56,915 nucleotides of DNA from Pseudomonadota bacterium (GCA_022571415.1 JACZXW010000005.1:1-56915), one strand, 5' to 3'. Positions 34,025-43,059 are shown, counted from the first letter of the stretch. The notes: a model not told the origin generated them from the sequence alone. Numbers and translations are program-made.

Positions 34025-34614
34025 TGCGTATTGTTCTTGCCAGCAGTAACCCGCACAAACTCCAGGAGCTGGTCTCTGTGCTGCCCGACTCCCTCGATCT
34101 GGTTTTTCAGGGTGATTTCGGGGTGGCGGCGGTAGAAGAAACCGGCCTGACTTTTGTCGAAAATGCCATCATAAAGGCAAGGCATGCTGCAAAGTTGTGT
34201 GACCTGCCCGCAATTGCAGATGACTCCGGTTTGGAAGTCGATTACCTGGAAGGGTCGCCGGGTATTTACTCGTCCAGATATGCTGGACAGCTCGCCTCGG
34301 ATGCGCAAAACAATGCCAAGCTATTGGTCGCACTCGCTGATGCAACGGACGGGCAGCGCCATGCGAGGTTTCAGAGCGTGATCGTTTACATGCGCCATGG
34401 GAGTGATCCCACACCTGTCATTGCCTGTGGTACCTGGGAAGGGCGAATTCTCGAGCAACCCCGGGGATCTGCAGGTTTTGGATACGATCCCCTGTTTTAT
34501 ATTCCCTCTTTGGGAAAAACCGCGGCACAATTATCTAAAACAGAAAAAAACCGCATTAGTCATCGCGGGCAAGCGTTGGCCCGGCTGCAAAAACTGATCA
34601 ATCTAGATGAGTAA
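34024..34614 (+). CDS. rdgB: dITP/XTP pyrophosphatase RdgB
   Basis: RdgB hydrolyses non-canonical purine triphosphates (ITP, dITP, XTP) to protect nucleic acids. The 196-residue HAM1-family protein shows LASSNPHKLQEL, the active site AIADDSGLEVDYL, GIYSSRYAG, GFGYDPLFYIP and the C-terminal RISHRGQAL. Length is normal. Its ATG overlaps the DUF4426 stop by one base and its end overlaps hemW by eight bases, so the three are translated in a coupled run. Confidence 0.95.
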   Translation: MRIVLASSNPHKLQELVSVLPDSLDLVFQGDFGVAAVEETGLTFVENAIIKARHAAKLCDLPAIADDSGLEVDYLEGSPGIYSSRYAGQLASDAQNNAKLLVALADATDGQRHARFQSVIVYMRHGSDPTPVIACGTWEGRILEQPRGSAGFGYDPLFYIPSLGKTAAQLSKTEKNRISHRGQALARLQKLINLDE

Positions 34615-35752
34615 AATGCCACCCGTCAGCCTATATATCCACTTTCCCTGGTGCGTAAAGAAGTGCCCGTATTGTGACTTCAACTCCTTTGAGCTGGACC
34701 ATGATAATTTCGAGCAGGAGTACCTCAACGCGTTACAGTCCGACCTGAATGAGGAAAAGGAAATTGTTGCAGGCCCCATTACACTACATTCTATTTTTAT
34801 GGGCGGGGGGACACCGAGCCTGTTTTCTGCAGACGCCATACACAGAGTATTGGATATGGTAAACGGGCTATTTACCATCGAAGCTAATGCCGAAATCACA
34901 CTGGAAGCGAATCCAGGCACAACAGACCAGGCGAGCTTTGATGGTTATTACAACGCAGGGGTCAACCGCATCAGTATTGGTGTCCAGAGTTTTCAGGATG
35001 AACTTCTGCTTGCCCTGGGAAGAATTCACTCGGCTGATGACGCCCTCCACGCATTTTCTGCTGCTCGCAGCGCGGGTTTTTCCAATATCAATATTGATCT
35101 TATGCATGGCTTACCCGGACAAACCCTGGACGCGGCCATGGAAGACCTTGAAATCGCGACTTCCCTTGAAAGCGAACACTTGTCCTGGTATCAACTTACG
35201 ATTGAACCCAATACCTATTTCCATAAGTTCCCGCCGAAACTACCCGACGAAGATCGTCTCTGGGATATATTCGAACAGGGGTTGCTTTTGCTGGAGCGAA
35301 AAGGATTTTGCCGCTACGAGATTTCTGCCTTCAGCAAGCCTTCCTATCAATGCCAACACAACTGCAACTACTGGTCATTCGGAGACTACCTCGGCATCGG
35401 CGCCGGTGCCCACGGCAAGATTTCAATTAGCGACAGTGGATTCACCATTGAACGCACGACCAGGACTCGTTCACCACAGGATTACCTGAAGAATCCCCGG
35501 CGAAAATCCACTAGGATTCCACCAGGTTCGCTGGTCCTGGAATTCATGATGAATGCCCTTCGCCTCAAAGACGGGTTTACATTGTCGCGCTTTGAACAGA
35601 GAACAGGCCTGCCGAAAGACAAGATTGCAATCTTTCTCCAGGCTGGGCTCGACAGGCAGCTATTGCGCTACGATGACAATGACGACCAGCATATATTGCC
35701 AACCGAGCTCGGTATGCGTTACCTGGATGAACTGCTCCTGCTGATCGATTGA
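34607..35752 (+). CDS. hemW: Heme chaperone / radical SAM protein HemW
   Basis: The 381-residue radical SAM protein carries the iron-sulphur motif CVKKCPYC near residue 15 and GGGTPSLF, VNRISIGVQSF, INIDLMHGLPGQT and the HemW C-terminal domain. HemW binds heme and delivers it to respiratory proteins; older annotation as coproporphyrinogen dehydrogenase is likely wrong because the C-terminal features are those of HemW. It overlaps rdgB by eight bases, the standard gammaproteobacterial pairing, and converges with trmB. Confidence 0.92.
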   Translation: MSKMPPVSLYIHFPWCVKKCPYCDFNSFELDHDNFEQEYLNALQSDLNEEKEIVAGPITLHSIFMGGGTPSLFSADAIHRVLDMVNGLFTIEANAEITLEANPGTTDQASFDGYYNAGVNRISIGVQSFQDELLLALGRIHSADDALHAFSAARSAGFSNINIDLMHGLPGQTLDAAMEDLEIATSLESEHLSWYQLTIEPNTYFHKFPPKLPDEDRLWDIFEQGLLLLERKGFCRYEISAFSKPSYQCQHNCNYWSFGDYLGIGAGAHGKISISDSGFTIERTTRTRSPQDYLKNPRRKSTRIPPGSLVLEFMMNALRLKDGFTLSRFEQRTGLPKDKIAIFLQAGLDRQLLRYDDNDDQHILPTELGMRYLDELLLLID

Positions 35753-35763
35753 TCTAGGGGAGC

Positions 35764-36414
35764 TTAAATCTTCCTGACAGCCACATCTGTCACCTTATGT
35801 CCTAACTTTATGCCACGCAGCTCATACTTGGTTTTTGGCCGCCAAGGTATGTCAGTAACGCGAAATCCGTCATGTCCATGCAGCAGTGCCGTGATCTCCT
35901 CCGCATAATGCTTCCAGTCGGTCGCTACATGCAGTACGCCATCGTGTTGCAAGACCGGGAGAATCAGGTCCAGGAATCCTCGGCTTATCAGGCGGCGCTT
36001 GTGGTGCCGTCTCTTCGGCCAGGGATCGGGGAAAAAAATCTGCAAACATTCCGCGCTAGCGTCAGGAATGCAATGACCCAACACCTTTACGGAATCGTTG
36101 GCGTAGACCTTAATGTTAGCCAGCTCCCTCTCGTCGGCTGCCCGCAGCAGGTGTCCAATTCCAGGCTTATGAACTTCGATGCCGAGAAAGTTCCGGCTCG
36201 GCTCCTCCGTTGCCATCTCCAGCAGTGAATCCCCCATGCCGAAACCTATTTCAATCGTCACTGGTTGATCTTTGGCAAACTGTTCACGCAGGTCAATCGG
36301 ACCATCCGATACTTCCAGGCCATATTGATCCCACAGTTGCCCCAGGGCGCGTCGTTGACTATCAGACATGCGCCCCTGTCTGATGACAAAACTACGGATC
36401 GGTTTTCGTTGCAC
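35764..36414 (-). CDS. trmB: tRNA (guanine-N7-)-methyltransferase TrmB
   Basis: TrmB makes m7G46 in the tRNA variable loop using SAM. The 216-residue protein has VTIEIGFGMGDSLLEM (SAM loop), FLGIEVHKPGIGHLL, and the diagnostic FFPDPWPKRRHHKRRL motif. The C-terminus TKYELRGIKLGH is also typical. It faces hemW with 11 bp between stop codons. It is conserved next to rdgB-hemW in many gammaproteobacteria. Confidence 0.95.
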   Translation of the reverse strand: MQRKPIRSFVIRQGRMSDSQRRALGQLWDQYGLEVSDGPIDLREQFAKDQPVTIEIGFGMGDSLLEMATEEPSRNFLGIEVHKPGIGHLLRAADERELANIKVYANDSVKVLGHCIPDASAECLQIFFPDPWPKRRHHKRRLISRGFLDLILPVLQHDGVLHVATDWKHYAEEITALLHGHDGFRVTDIPWRPKTKYELRGIKLGHKVTDVAVRKI

Positions 36415-36491
36415 GGTGATCGTTGACTTCAGGATTGGCTTTCCTTGATGGAAAGTCGCTAGAGAACAAAGGGATCACATGGAGACTCTGG

Positions 36492-36868
36492 TTATGCATT
36501 TTCCCAAACGGCATAGGTCAGAGCCGCCCAGCCAGCAATCAAGGCAATCCCGCCAATTGGTGTCACGGGACCAAACCATTTCACCCCCGTCAGTGACAAA
36601 GCATACAAGCTTCCTGAAAACAGGATGATCCCAATAGTAAAGCCATAGCCTGCGAACTGAAGTGCTGTTTTCTCGCCCCACATCTGCATGAGTATGCATA
36701 CGCCAAACAGCGCAAGGGAATGGCTGAGCTGGTAGGTAACACCTGTTTCAAAAGCATGCAGCAGGTCATCATCTATCTTCCCGCGTAACCCATGCGCTCC
36801 GAACGCGCCCATAGCTACACTAACGAGACCACTGAGCCCGTAAACAAAAAGAAAAATTTTACGCTCAT
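36492..36868 (-). pseudogene. DUF423 (YgdD) membrane protein gene with an apparent 1-base frameshift near its start
   Basis: From the ATG at 36812 the frame encodes GAFGAHGLRGK, LFSGSLYALSLTG and FVTPIGG-like (FGPVTPIGG), with four predicted membrane segments as in YgdD/DUF423. The family's first helix is missing from that start. It is encoded directly upstream in the same frame as RKIFLFVYGLSGLVSVAM, which has no start codon. An ATG at 36868 lies in another frame (MSVK) and would join perfectly if one base were added in the A4T5 run at about 36852-36860. So either one base was lost (mutation or sequencing error) or expression uses slippage. Function of the family is unknown. It follows rpoH on the same strand. 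Confidence 0.65.
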
Positions 36869-36892
36869 GCCTATTGGAAGATTTATCGCAGA

Positions 36893-37738
36893 TCAGTTTT
36901 CGAAGCTAAACCGCAGTTTTTTCAGGGCATTTTTTTCCAGCTGGCGAACTCTTTCTGCTGAAATACCAAATTGATCTGCCAGTTCGTGCAACGTTGACTT
37001 CTTTTCCGTTAGCCAGCGACTCTGCACTATTTCACGCGCTCTGGCATCCAATGCCTTAAAGGCGACAACCAGTCTTTTACGATCAAGGGCGCTCGCAGAG
37101 TTATTCTCAACCAGGAGGGCCGGATCTTCCATGCCATTTTCCAGGTAGTGCGAGGGAGAAAGAGAATCCTCATCATCGTTACTGGCATCAAAAGACTCGT
37201 CGTGTGAAGCAAGTCTGCCTTCCATCTGCCGTACGACCTCGGGTTCAACTCCAAGCGCCTGGGCAACATGGCTGACTTCCTGGGAATTCATCCATCCCAA
37301 TTTGCGTTTTGCACTGCGCAGATTAAAAAACAGCTTTCGTTGTGCCTTGGTCGTTGCTACCTTGACGATTTTCCAGTTACGCAATATGAACTCATGCATT
37401 TCCGCTTTGATCCAGTGAACTGCAAACGAAACCAGTCTTACCTTGAATTCCGGATTAAATCGTCTGACCGCCTTCATCAGGCCTAGGTTCCCCTCCTGAA
37501 TCAGGTCAGCCTCGGACAAACCGTAACCGGAGTAGGATTTCGCCACATAAACTACAAACCGCAAATGCGCAAACACCAGTTGCTTAGCTGCATCCAGGTC
37601 CCCGTCAAAGTACAGGCGATTGGCCAGTTCCCGTTCCTGATCGGCGCTCAGCATGGGGATGGTGTTTACCGTCTGAATGTATGCATCCAGGTTGCCACCC
37701 GGTGACATGACATCGATAAGCTGCAGGTTAGTATTCAT
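36893..37738 (-). CDS. rpoH: RNA polymerase heat-shock sigma factor RpoH (sigma-32)
   Basis: The 281-residue sigma factor has region 1.2 ([18 protein letters not shown]), region 2 ([37 protein letters not shown]), the RpoH box ([18 protein letters not shown]) that mediates chaperone control, and region 4 ([22 protein letters not shown]). The ATG at 37738 fits the family; an in-frame GTG at 37774 lies inside the CIRCE operator and is unlikely. The perfect CIRCE element 30 bp upstream predicts HrcA repression. Neighbour order ftsY-ftsE-ftsX-rpoH is standard. Confidence 0.96.
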   Translation of the reverse strand: MNTNLQLIDVMSPGGNLDAYIQTVNTIPMLSADQERELANRLYFDGDLDAAKQLVFAHLRFVVYVAKSYSGYGLSEADLIQEGNLGLMKAVRRFNPEFKVRLVSFAVHWIKAEMHEFILRNWKIVKVATTKAQRKLFFNLRSAKRKLGWMNSQEVSHVAQALGVEPEVVRQMEGRLASHDESFDASNDDEDSLSPSHYLENGMEDPALLVENNSASALDRKRLVVAFKALDARAREIVQSRWLTEKKSTLHELADQFGISAERVRQLEKNALKKLRFSFEN

Positions 37739-37767
37739 AATAGGCTTGAGAAACTGGGCCAAGGATT

Positions 37768-37794
37768 TTAGCACTCATGACATGGGAGTGCTAA
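37768..37794 (-). promoter_or_regulatory. CIRCE operator (HrcA-binding site) upstream of rpoH
   Basis: The sequence is TTAGCACTC - 9 bases - GAGTGCTAA, an exact match to the CIRCE consensus including the 9-base spacer. It lies 30-56 bp before the rpoH ATG. A TAAAAT sequence at 37794-37799 (minus strand) overlaps its upstream edge and could be the -10 box, placing the operator over the start site, the usual CIRCE arrangement. Confidence 0.9.
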
Positions 37795-37824
37795 TTTTAC
37801 GGCGCCAGATTAGTTAGTTAGTAC

Positions 37825-38802
37825 TTACTTTGGCTCTATCGCTTTCAAATGACGGCTGACGGCCACCAGAGCCCCCAAAATCCCCAGAGCCGAACCGGTG
37901 CCGAGGATAATACAGCTGTCCAAAACCCCCAGCCCTGACAGGGCAAAGTCATCCCGATAGGACTGGGCCAGGGTTTCAACCGGTGCGGACAGGAATATGA
38001 GGCTCCCCTGTACCAATATCCACGCACACACGGCCCCACCAAGCCCGTACCAGAAACCCAGGTACAGAAACGGCCTCCGTACAAAACTGTCGGTTCCGCC
38101 AACCAGCTTTACTATCTCGATTTCGCTCCGCCGGTTCTCTATCGCCAGGCGAATAGTGTTACCGATAATCAGCAACACGCCCAGCGCCAATACAAAACCT
38201 ACCGCCGCAACCAGTCGTTCACCAAACTGCAGGATCGCGAACAACCGCTCAATCCATTCCAGGTCAAATGCAACAGAGTCTACGAGCTCATAACCGGCGA
38301 GTGACGTGACCTGCAATCTTAATTGACTGACATCGGTCGTCGATGGTCTTATCTCTATCACCGCTGGTAAGGGGTTATGGTCCAGTGTGTTCAGTACGTC
38401 ACCAAACCCGGAAATGGCCCTGAATTCCACCAGTGCATCAACGGAACTAATGAAAGACGTGGACTCGATATCAGGCCGCTCCAATAAACGCTGAGCCAGA
38501 TCGCGCGCCTCCGTCTCCGCTGCCCCGTGAACCAGATAGAGGCTGATTCTTGGTTGACCGTCCCATTCACCGCTGATTTCAGCGACATTAACCAGCATCA
38601 GGTACAGGATGATCGGCAAAGCCAGCGCAATACCAATGACCAGCCAGGTCATTAAACTGGTCAGCCAGGTTGCCAGCAGGGAAGACAGGCTTTCGACTGC
38701 AACCCGGCGGTGATGGCTGGCCCAGGACAAGGCCTTAGCGCGAAAACTGGTGACCGCGGTCGTGGCGCCGCTACTTTTCGAACTGGCCGGTGTTTTGGTC
38801 AA
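37825..38802 (-). CDS. ftsX: Cell division protein FtsX
   Basis: FtsX is the membrane partner of FtsE and controls peptidoglycan hydrolase activation at the septum. The 325-residue protein has a cytoplasmic N-terminal extension, a first span (TSLMTWLVIGIALALPIILYL), a periplasmic extracellular loop domain and three C-terminal spans with the NTIRLAIENRRSEIEIVKLVGG segment (partial: RRSEIEIVKLVGG) typical of FtsX. It overlaps ftsE by four bases. The gap to rpoH contains the CIRCE element, so rpoH has its own control. Confidence 0.94.
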   Translation of the reverse strand: MTKTPASSKSSGATTAVTSFRAKALSWASHHRRVAVESLSSLLATWLTSLMTWLVIGIALALPIILYLMLVNVAEISGEWDGQPRISLYLVHGAAETEARDLAQRLLERPDIESTSFISSVDALVEFRAISGFGDVLNTLDHNPLPAVIEIRPSTTDVSQLRLQVTSLAGYELVDSVAFDLEWIERLFAILQFGERLVAAVGFVLALGVLLIIGNTIRLAIENRRSEIEIVKLVGGTDSFVRRPFLYLGFWYGLGGAVCAWILVQGSLIFLSAPVETLAQSYRDDFALSGLGVLDSCIILGTGSALGILGALVAVSRHLKAIEPK

Positions 38803-39461
38803 AGCGCAACTTCCTCTAAACGGCCATGATCCAGCTTCAGTTCACGACGTTTCATCCTTGATACCAACCCCAGGTCATGGGTCGCGATCATGACTGTCAC
38901 GCCCACCTGGTTAAACTGGTGAAACAAATCCATAATTTCCTTGGAAAGCTCCGGGTCGAGATTACCGGTGGGTTCATCCGCCAGGAGAACCGCTGGCTTG
39001 TTGACAACGGCGCGCGCTATACCCACTCGCTGCTGCTCACCTCCTGACAGGGTGACGGGAAACAGCTTTTCTTTATCGGAAAGGCCAACCTTGGACAAGG
39101 CAGCCCGCACTCTCCTGCCCACTTCACGATGACCGAACCCGGCAATGGCAAGCGGCAATGCGACATTGTCGAACACCGTCCGGTCAAACAATAGCTGGTG
39201 GTTTTGGAATACGACCCCGACACTACGACGAACCGCGGGGATCTGCCTCCTCGAGACCCTGCTCAGGTTGGTTCCTGCCAGAAACACCTGGCCCTGGCTG
39301 GGACGTTCCATCAAAATGATCAGTTTCATCATCGTGCTCTTACCCGCACCTGAATGACCGGTCAGGAACACCATCTCCCCCGCTTCCAATTCGAAAGATA
39401 CCCGGACGAGGGCTTCTTTTCCCCCTGGATACCGTTTACTGACTTCATCAAATCGAATCAT
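38799..39461 (-). CDS. ftsE: Cell division ATP-binding protein FtsE
   Basis: The 220-residue ABC ATPase has Walker A GHSGAGKS at residues 35-42, the signature LSGGEQQR, Walker [14 protein letters not shown] and the switch His in IATHDLGL. The N-terminal [14 protein letters not shown] is typical of FtsE. It drives conformational changes in FtsX to regulate cell-wall hydrolysis at division. It lies 38 bp after ftsY and overlaps ftsX. Confidence 0.96.
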   Translation of the reverse strand: MIRFDEVSKRYPGGKEALVRVSFELEAGEMVFLTGHSGAGKSTMMKLIILMERPSQGQVFLAGTNLSRVSRRQIPAVRRSVGVVFQNHQLLFDRTVFDNVALPLAIAGFGHREVGRRVRAALSKVGLSDKEKLFPVTLSGGEQQRVGIARAVVNKPAVLLADEPTGNLDPELSKEIMDLFHQFNQVGVTVMIATHDLGLVSRMKRRELKLDHGRLEEVAL

Positions 39462-39499
39462 TTGAGACCTGTTTGCCCTGCACCCAAGAGTCTATGAGC

Positions 39500-40456
39500 C
39501 TAATCATCAAACAGCGCATCCACAAACTGTTGTACACAAAACGGTCTCAGGTCATCAACCTGTTCCCCCACGCCGATAAAATGAATAGGCAAGTCCAACT
39601 GCTTGGCGATGGAGAAAATAACCCCTCCCCTGGCGGTCCCGTCAAGCTTGGTCAGGATGAGTCCCGTGACACCCACTGCTTTCTGGAATTCCCTGGCTTG
39701 TAAAATTGCGTTCTGCCCGGTCCCTGCGTCAATCACCAGCAAGACCGAGTGGGGCGCATCAGCATCCTGCTTGGCCAGCACCCGATTAATTTTAGTCAGC
39801 TCCAGCATCAGGTTCTTCTTGTTCTGTAAGCGTCCGGCAGTATCCGCGATCAACACATCTATTTGTCTGGATCCTGCGGCTGCCATGGCATCATAGACGA
39901 CGGATGCGCTGTCTGCCCCTGTGCCCTGGGAGATAACCGGTACCTGGTTACGTTCGCCCCAGGCCTCGAGCTGTTCGACTGCCGCCGCCCGATACGTATC
40001 TGCTGCAGCCAGCATGACCGTTTTCCCCTCCTGCTGGAATTTCCTCGCGAGTTTTCCAACCGTCGTCGTTTTCCCCGCACCATTGACACCGACCATCAGT
40101 ATCACGAACGGTTTCTTCGATGTATCAACTAGCAACGGTTGCTCCGAATTCCGTAACACTTCAGCCAACTCCTCTTTCAGACTGTTATATAAGGCTTTGC
40201 CATCGGCAAGCTCTTTTCTGGCTACTTTTTTCGTCAGGCTTGAGATAATCGCCCGGGTGGCTTCTACCCCTACGTCAGAGGTCAACAACCTGGTCTCAAT
40301 TTCCTCCAGAAGATTTTCATCAATGACCTTTTCACCAAGGATCGCTCGACCTATTCCAGAAACGAAACGAGCCCGTGTCTTGTCAAGACCTGCCCTTATC
40401 CTGGAAAGCAAATCAGGCTTGCCATCCGCTTCTTCTTCTGCAACATTACTTGTCAT
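39500..40456 (-). CDS. ftsY: Signal recognition particle receptor FtsY
   Basis: FtsY is the membrane-associated SRP receptor GTPase for cotranslational protein insertion. The 318-residue protein has the N domain (LGEKVIDENLLEEIETRLLTSD) and the G domain: GVNGAGKTTT at about 123-132, AADTYRAAAVEQLE, IADTAGR, LTKLDGTARGG and FIGVGEQVDDLRPF. The acidic A domain of E. coli is reduced to a dozen residues, as in Pseudomonas relatives with short forms. It starts the ftsY-ftsE-ftsX run and is divergent from rsmD. Confidence 0.96.
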   Translation of the reverse strand: MTSNVAEEEADGKPDLLSRIRAGLDKTRARFVSGIGRAILGEKVIDENLLEEIETRLLTSDVGVEATRAIISSLTKKVARKELADGKALYNSLKEELAEVLRNSEQPLLVDTSKKPFVILMVGVNGAGKTTTVGKLARKFQQEGKTVMLAAADTYRAAAVEQLEAWGERNQVPVISQGTGADSASVVYDAMAAAGSRQIDVLIADTAGRLQNKKNLMLELTKINRVLAKQDADAPHSVLLVIDAGTGQNAILQAREFQKAVGVTGLILTKLDGTARGGVIFSIAKQLDLPIHFIGVGEQVDDLRPFCVQQFVDALFDD

Positions 40457-40498
40457 TCAACTAATCCATACTAACGACTTTCTCGAGCCGCTTTAAAA

Positions 40499-41095
40499 AT
40501 GAGTACTCAATCGTCAAGTCACACACTGCGAATTATCGGGGGAAACTGGCGTGGTCGCAAAGTATCTTTTACCCCCAGGGGGGACGTTCGACCGACGCCG
40601 GATCGGGTGAGGGAAACTTTGTTTAATTGGCTCCAGGGTTATCTCCCCGGTGCAAGATGTCTCGAACTATACGCAGGAAGCGGTATCCTCAGTCTGGAAG
40701 CCCTGTCCAGAGGCGCCAGCGAGGTGGTGCTGCTGGATAACATAAAAGAAATTATTGATCACTTAACGCAGGAATTCCAGAAATTCCAGGTACCAGTACA
40801 ACAATACCAATTGATAAACCTGTCCGCCCGTCGCTGGCTGTTGCAGGATATTTGCAGAGGATTTGACCTCATCTTTCTTGATCCTCCCTTCGCGGCTGAA
40901 GAATTAGGTCCAGTATTGCATGATATTTCAGGTAAGCGGCTGCTTAATCCAGAAGGATGGGTCTATATCGAGTCGAACACACGACTCCAAAAAGACGGGC
41001 TGCCCGATGGTTGGGTGATTCACCGGCAAAAAAAGGCAGGTGCCGTTCACTATTGTCTGGTCAGTTCCGGACCCGGGACCGGGAAATTCGTCTAG
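40499..41095 (+). CDS. rsmD: 16S rRNA (guanine966-N2)-methyltransferase RsmD
   Basis: RsmD methylates G966 of 16S rRNA in assembled 30S particles. The 198-residue protein shows IIGGNWRGRKV, RPTPDRVRETLFNWLQ, the SAM motif LELYAGSGILSLEALSRGA and the catalytic DPPF motif in LIFLDPPF. Length is normal. Divergence from ftsY and pairing with coaD downstream are conserved in gammaproteobacteria. An imperfect stem (ACTGAATC / GAATCAGT) about 10 bp after the stop may separate it from coaD. Confidence 0.95.
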   Translation: MSTQSSSHTLRIIGGNWRGRKVSFTPRGDVRPTPDRVRETLFNWLQGYLPGARCLELYAGSGILSLEALSRGASEVVLLDNIKEIIDHLTQEFQKFQVPVQQYQLINLSARRWLLQDICRGFDLIFLDPPFAAEELGPVLHDISGKRLLNPEGWVYIESNTRLQKDGLPDGWVIHRQKKAGAVHYCLVSSGPGTGKFV

Positions 41096-41103
41096 TTTAC
41101 ATA

Positions 41104-41126
41104 CTGAATCTGTATACGAATCAGTA
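41104..41126 (+). terminator. Imperfect hairpin between rsmD and coaD
   Basis: ACTGAATC and GAATCAGT pair with one mismatch around TGTATAC, followed by AATTTT. It is a weak terminator candidate for rsmD; a LexA box was considered and rejected because the half-sites do not match. Confidence 0.3.
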
Positions 41127-41184
41127 ATTTTGCCCAGACGGCAACAGGTCATGTATTATCTTCGCCTTTTCCTGGCCTGAAGAA

Positions 41185-41664
41185 ATGATGAAAACGGTTT
41201 TATACCCCGGTACATTCAACCCGATACATAACGGTCACGCGGATCTGGTCGAAAGAGCGGCAAAGATTTTCGACAGGGTTGTGTTAGGGATAGCAACCAG
41301 TCCACACAAGGAGCCTAGCATTCTTGAACTACGGGTGAGGCTGGCGGTAGCTTCAGTGGCGCATATTGAGAATGTGGAGGTTGCGGCCTTCACCAACCTG
41401 ACGGTCAATTTTGCAAAGGAAGTCGGTGCCGATGTTATCCTGAAAGGGATCCGCACCATGACCGATTTTGAATATGAATTCCAGATGTTAAGTATGAACC
41501 GTGTACTGCAGCCCGGATTGGAAACGATTTTCCTGGCTCCATCGGAAGAATTTTCCTATATATCCTCAACCCTGGTCAGGGACATCGCCGCATATGGTGG
41601 CGATATCTCCAAATTTGTTCACCCGGCAGTCGCCGAAGCACTGCTCAACGGTGAAATCGTCTAG
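41185..41664 (+). CDS. coaD: Phosphopantetheine adenylyltransferase
   Basis: CoaD converts 4'-phosphopantetheine and ATP to dephospho-CoA. The 159-residue protein has the nucleotidyltransferase motif TFNPIHNGH near residue 10, [10 protein letters not shown], the [20 protein letters not shown] region and the [15 protein letters not shown] signature (SSTLVRE-type). The usual family motif is TFDPxTxGH; here Asn replaces that Asp and His replaces the Thr, an Asn-form also common in NadD. Everything else is CoaD-like. Two consecutive ATG codons compete as start (41185 and 41188). Confidence 0.94.
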   Translation: MMKTVLYPGTFNPIHNGHADLVERAAKIFDRVVLGIATSPHKEPSILELRVRLAVASVAHIENVEVAAFTNLTVNFAKEVGADVILKGIRTMTDFEYEFQMLSMNRVLQPGLETIFLAPSEEFSYISSTLVRDIAAYGGDISKFVHPAVAEALLNGEIV

Positions 41665-41674
41665 GGGATAGCAA

Positions 41675-42004
41675 TTACCTGATTTTCTCCTTTCGACCAG
41701 ATGTACTGCAACCTAGACAGCGTATAAACGCTTCCCTTGCAGGTTCCACGACCAGCTGGCTACCCGCTTCCTTGGCATTACCACCGAGCAAGGAAAACGG
41801 CAAGGTGATCAGGTAGACAGTAGATCCAAGACCTAACAGAACGATCCCGACCGGTCTGGCTATAAACAAATCTGCCATCATTCTCATACCGGAGGGATTC
41901 TCCTCAACCTTTTCCGCGAGTGCACCAAGAGGCAAGAAGGTCACTAGACCCGCAAGCAGGATGCTCCGCCAGTTTTTTATCTGTTTATCAATCATTCTCA
42001 CCAT
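41675..42004 (-). CDS. Small exported or membrane protein of unknown function
   Basis: The 109-residue product (MVRMIDKQIKNWRS...) has a signal-like helix (ILLAGLVTFLPLGALA, possible cleavage before EKV) and a second hydrophobic segment (FIARPVGIVLLGLGSTVYLITLPFSLL). A C-terminal part follows with VEPAREAFIRCLGC, so one or two membrane spans are likely. A longer open frame begins at 42067; three clustered ATGs (42010, 42004, 41995) are more plausible and GGGG lies eight bases before 42004. Similar proteins with an ARPxGxxxxxxGxxxFxxxLPFS pattern occur in other gammaproteobacteria without assigned function. It converges with coaD. Confidence 0.6.
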   Translation of the reverse strand: MVRMIDKQIKNWRSILLAGLVTFLPLGALAEKVEENPSGMRMMADLFIARPVGIVLLGLGSTVYLITLPFSLLGGNAKEAGSQLVVEPAREAFIRCLGCSTSGRKEKIR

Positions 42005-42138
42005 CTTCATTACCCCGTATGGCACATGGTATATGCAAAATTGGTTTAGGTTTGGTCGATAAGTCATTAATTATAATAGATTACGCCTATTTTTAATGAA
42101 ATATAAACCATTTTATTTCAGGCGCCTACACAGCCACC

Positions 42139-42948
42139 CTACTGCTGGCAAGATGGACAATACACTGTCGTCCTGCCTCCCTGCCTGATTTCCTTCAACA
42201 ATATCTTGCAAAGCAGGCAGGGCTGTCCGCCTCGCCCATAGACCATCAACGACTGTTGAAAATAACCCGGAGACCCATCTTCCCGAACAAAGTCCCTGAG
42301 GCTTGTCCCGCCTGCGTCAATGGCCCGGGTCAGCACCCGCTTGATGGTGTCCGCCAGCAGGTCATATCCGCGCCTGGTAATCCTGCTGGCGGCCCTACCC
42401 GGCCTGAGACCCGCCAGGAACAACACCTCATTTGCATAGATATTACCGACACCGACCACAACACTGGAGTTCATGATGAACAGTTTCACCGCCACTTTTC
42501 GCCGTCGCGATAATGTATGCAGATAGTGTCCGGTAAATTCAGCGGACAGAGGCTCAGGACCCAAATTCCGCAGCAGCATATGTTCATCACCATCAAGCCA
42601 GAATATGGAGCCAAAGCGCCTGGGATCTCGAAACCGGAGCAGGCAGCCACCCTCAAATATAAAATCCAGATGATCATGTTTCTCTGCATCGACCCACTGG
42701 TGAAGGATGCGCAAGCTTCCCGACATACCGAGGTGGATCATCACCCTTCCTGCCCCTGTCTCCAAAAACAGATATTTTGCGCGCCGACTGACCGAAGTGA
42801 CTGTCCTGCCAGTCAGGCATTGCGCCAATTCCTCCGAAACCGGCCAGCGCAACAGCGGCTGTCTCACGATCACCTGGACGACTTTTTTCCCCGCAATATG
42901 GGGTTCTATACCACGGCGAGTGGTCTCAACTTCCGGTAACTCCGGCAT
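42139..42948 (-). CDS. mutM: Formamidopyrimidine-DNA glycosylase (MutM/Fpg)
   Basis: MutM removes 8-oxoguanine and other oxidised purines from DNA. The start at 42948 gives MPELPEVETTRRGI, placing the catalytic Pro at position 2 and Glu at 3; a frame reaching 42972 would bury them. Further motifs are the Lys in SRRAKYLF, GVGNIYANEVLF and the C-terminal zinc finger (CLLC ... CPSC). At 269 residues the length is normal. It is divergent from the hydantoinase gene. Confidence 0.96.
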   Translation of the reverse strand: MPELPEVETTRRGIEPHIAGKKVVQVIVRQPLLRWPVSEELAQCLTGRTVTSVSRRAKYLFLETGAGRVMIHLGMSGSLRILHQWVDAEKHDHLDFIFEGGCLLRFRDPRRFGSIFWLDGDEHMLLRNLGPEPLSAEFTGHYLHTLSRRRKVAVKLFIMNSSVVVGVGNIYANEVLFLAGLRPGRAASRITRRGYDLLADTIKRVLTRAIDAGGTSLRDFVREDGSPGYFQQSLMVYGRGGQPCLLCKILLKEIRQGGRTTVYCPSCQQ

Positions 42949-43059
42949 CCTGCCTCCATTTGGCCTGCTCATGCATGATAGTCAGTTCCCTCGCCCAATT
43001 AACAGTGTTCCTTGTTCGTCAAGGCGTGATACCTTTTGCGGGGAAGAAAAGGAAGACTA

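Noticed and set aside
37774-37774. GTG start for rpoH at 37774
   Set aside because: It would lie inside the CIRCE operator and add 12 non-conserved residues; ATG 37738 matches the family start.
39921-40496. 191-codon open frame antisense to ftsY
   Set aside because: ftsY is complete with all GTPase motifs; the antisense frame has no recognisable domain.
41104-41126. LexA box upstream of coaD
   Set aside because: CTGTATACGAATCAGT does not match CTGT-N8-ACAG at the right half; it fits better as part of an imperfect hairpin.
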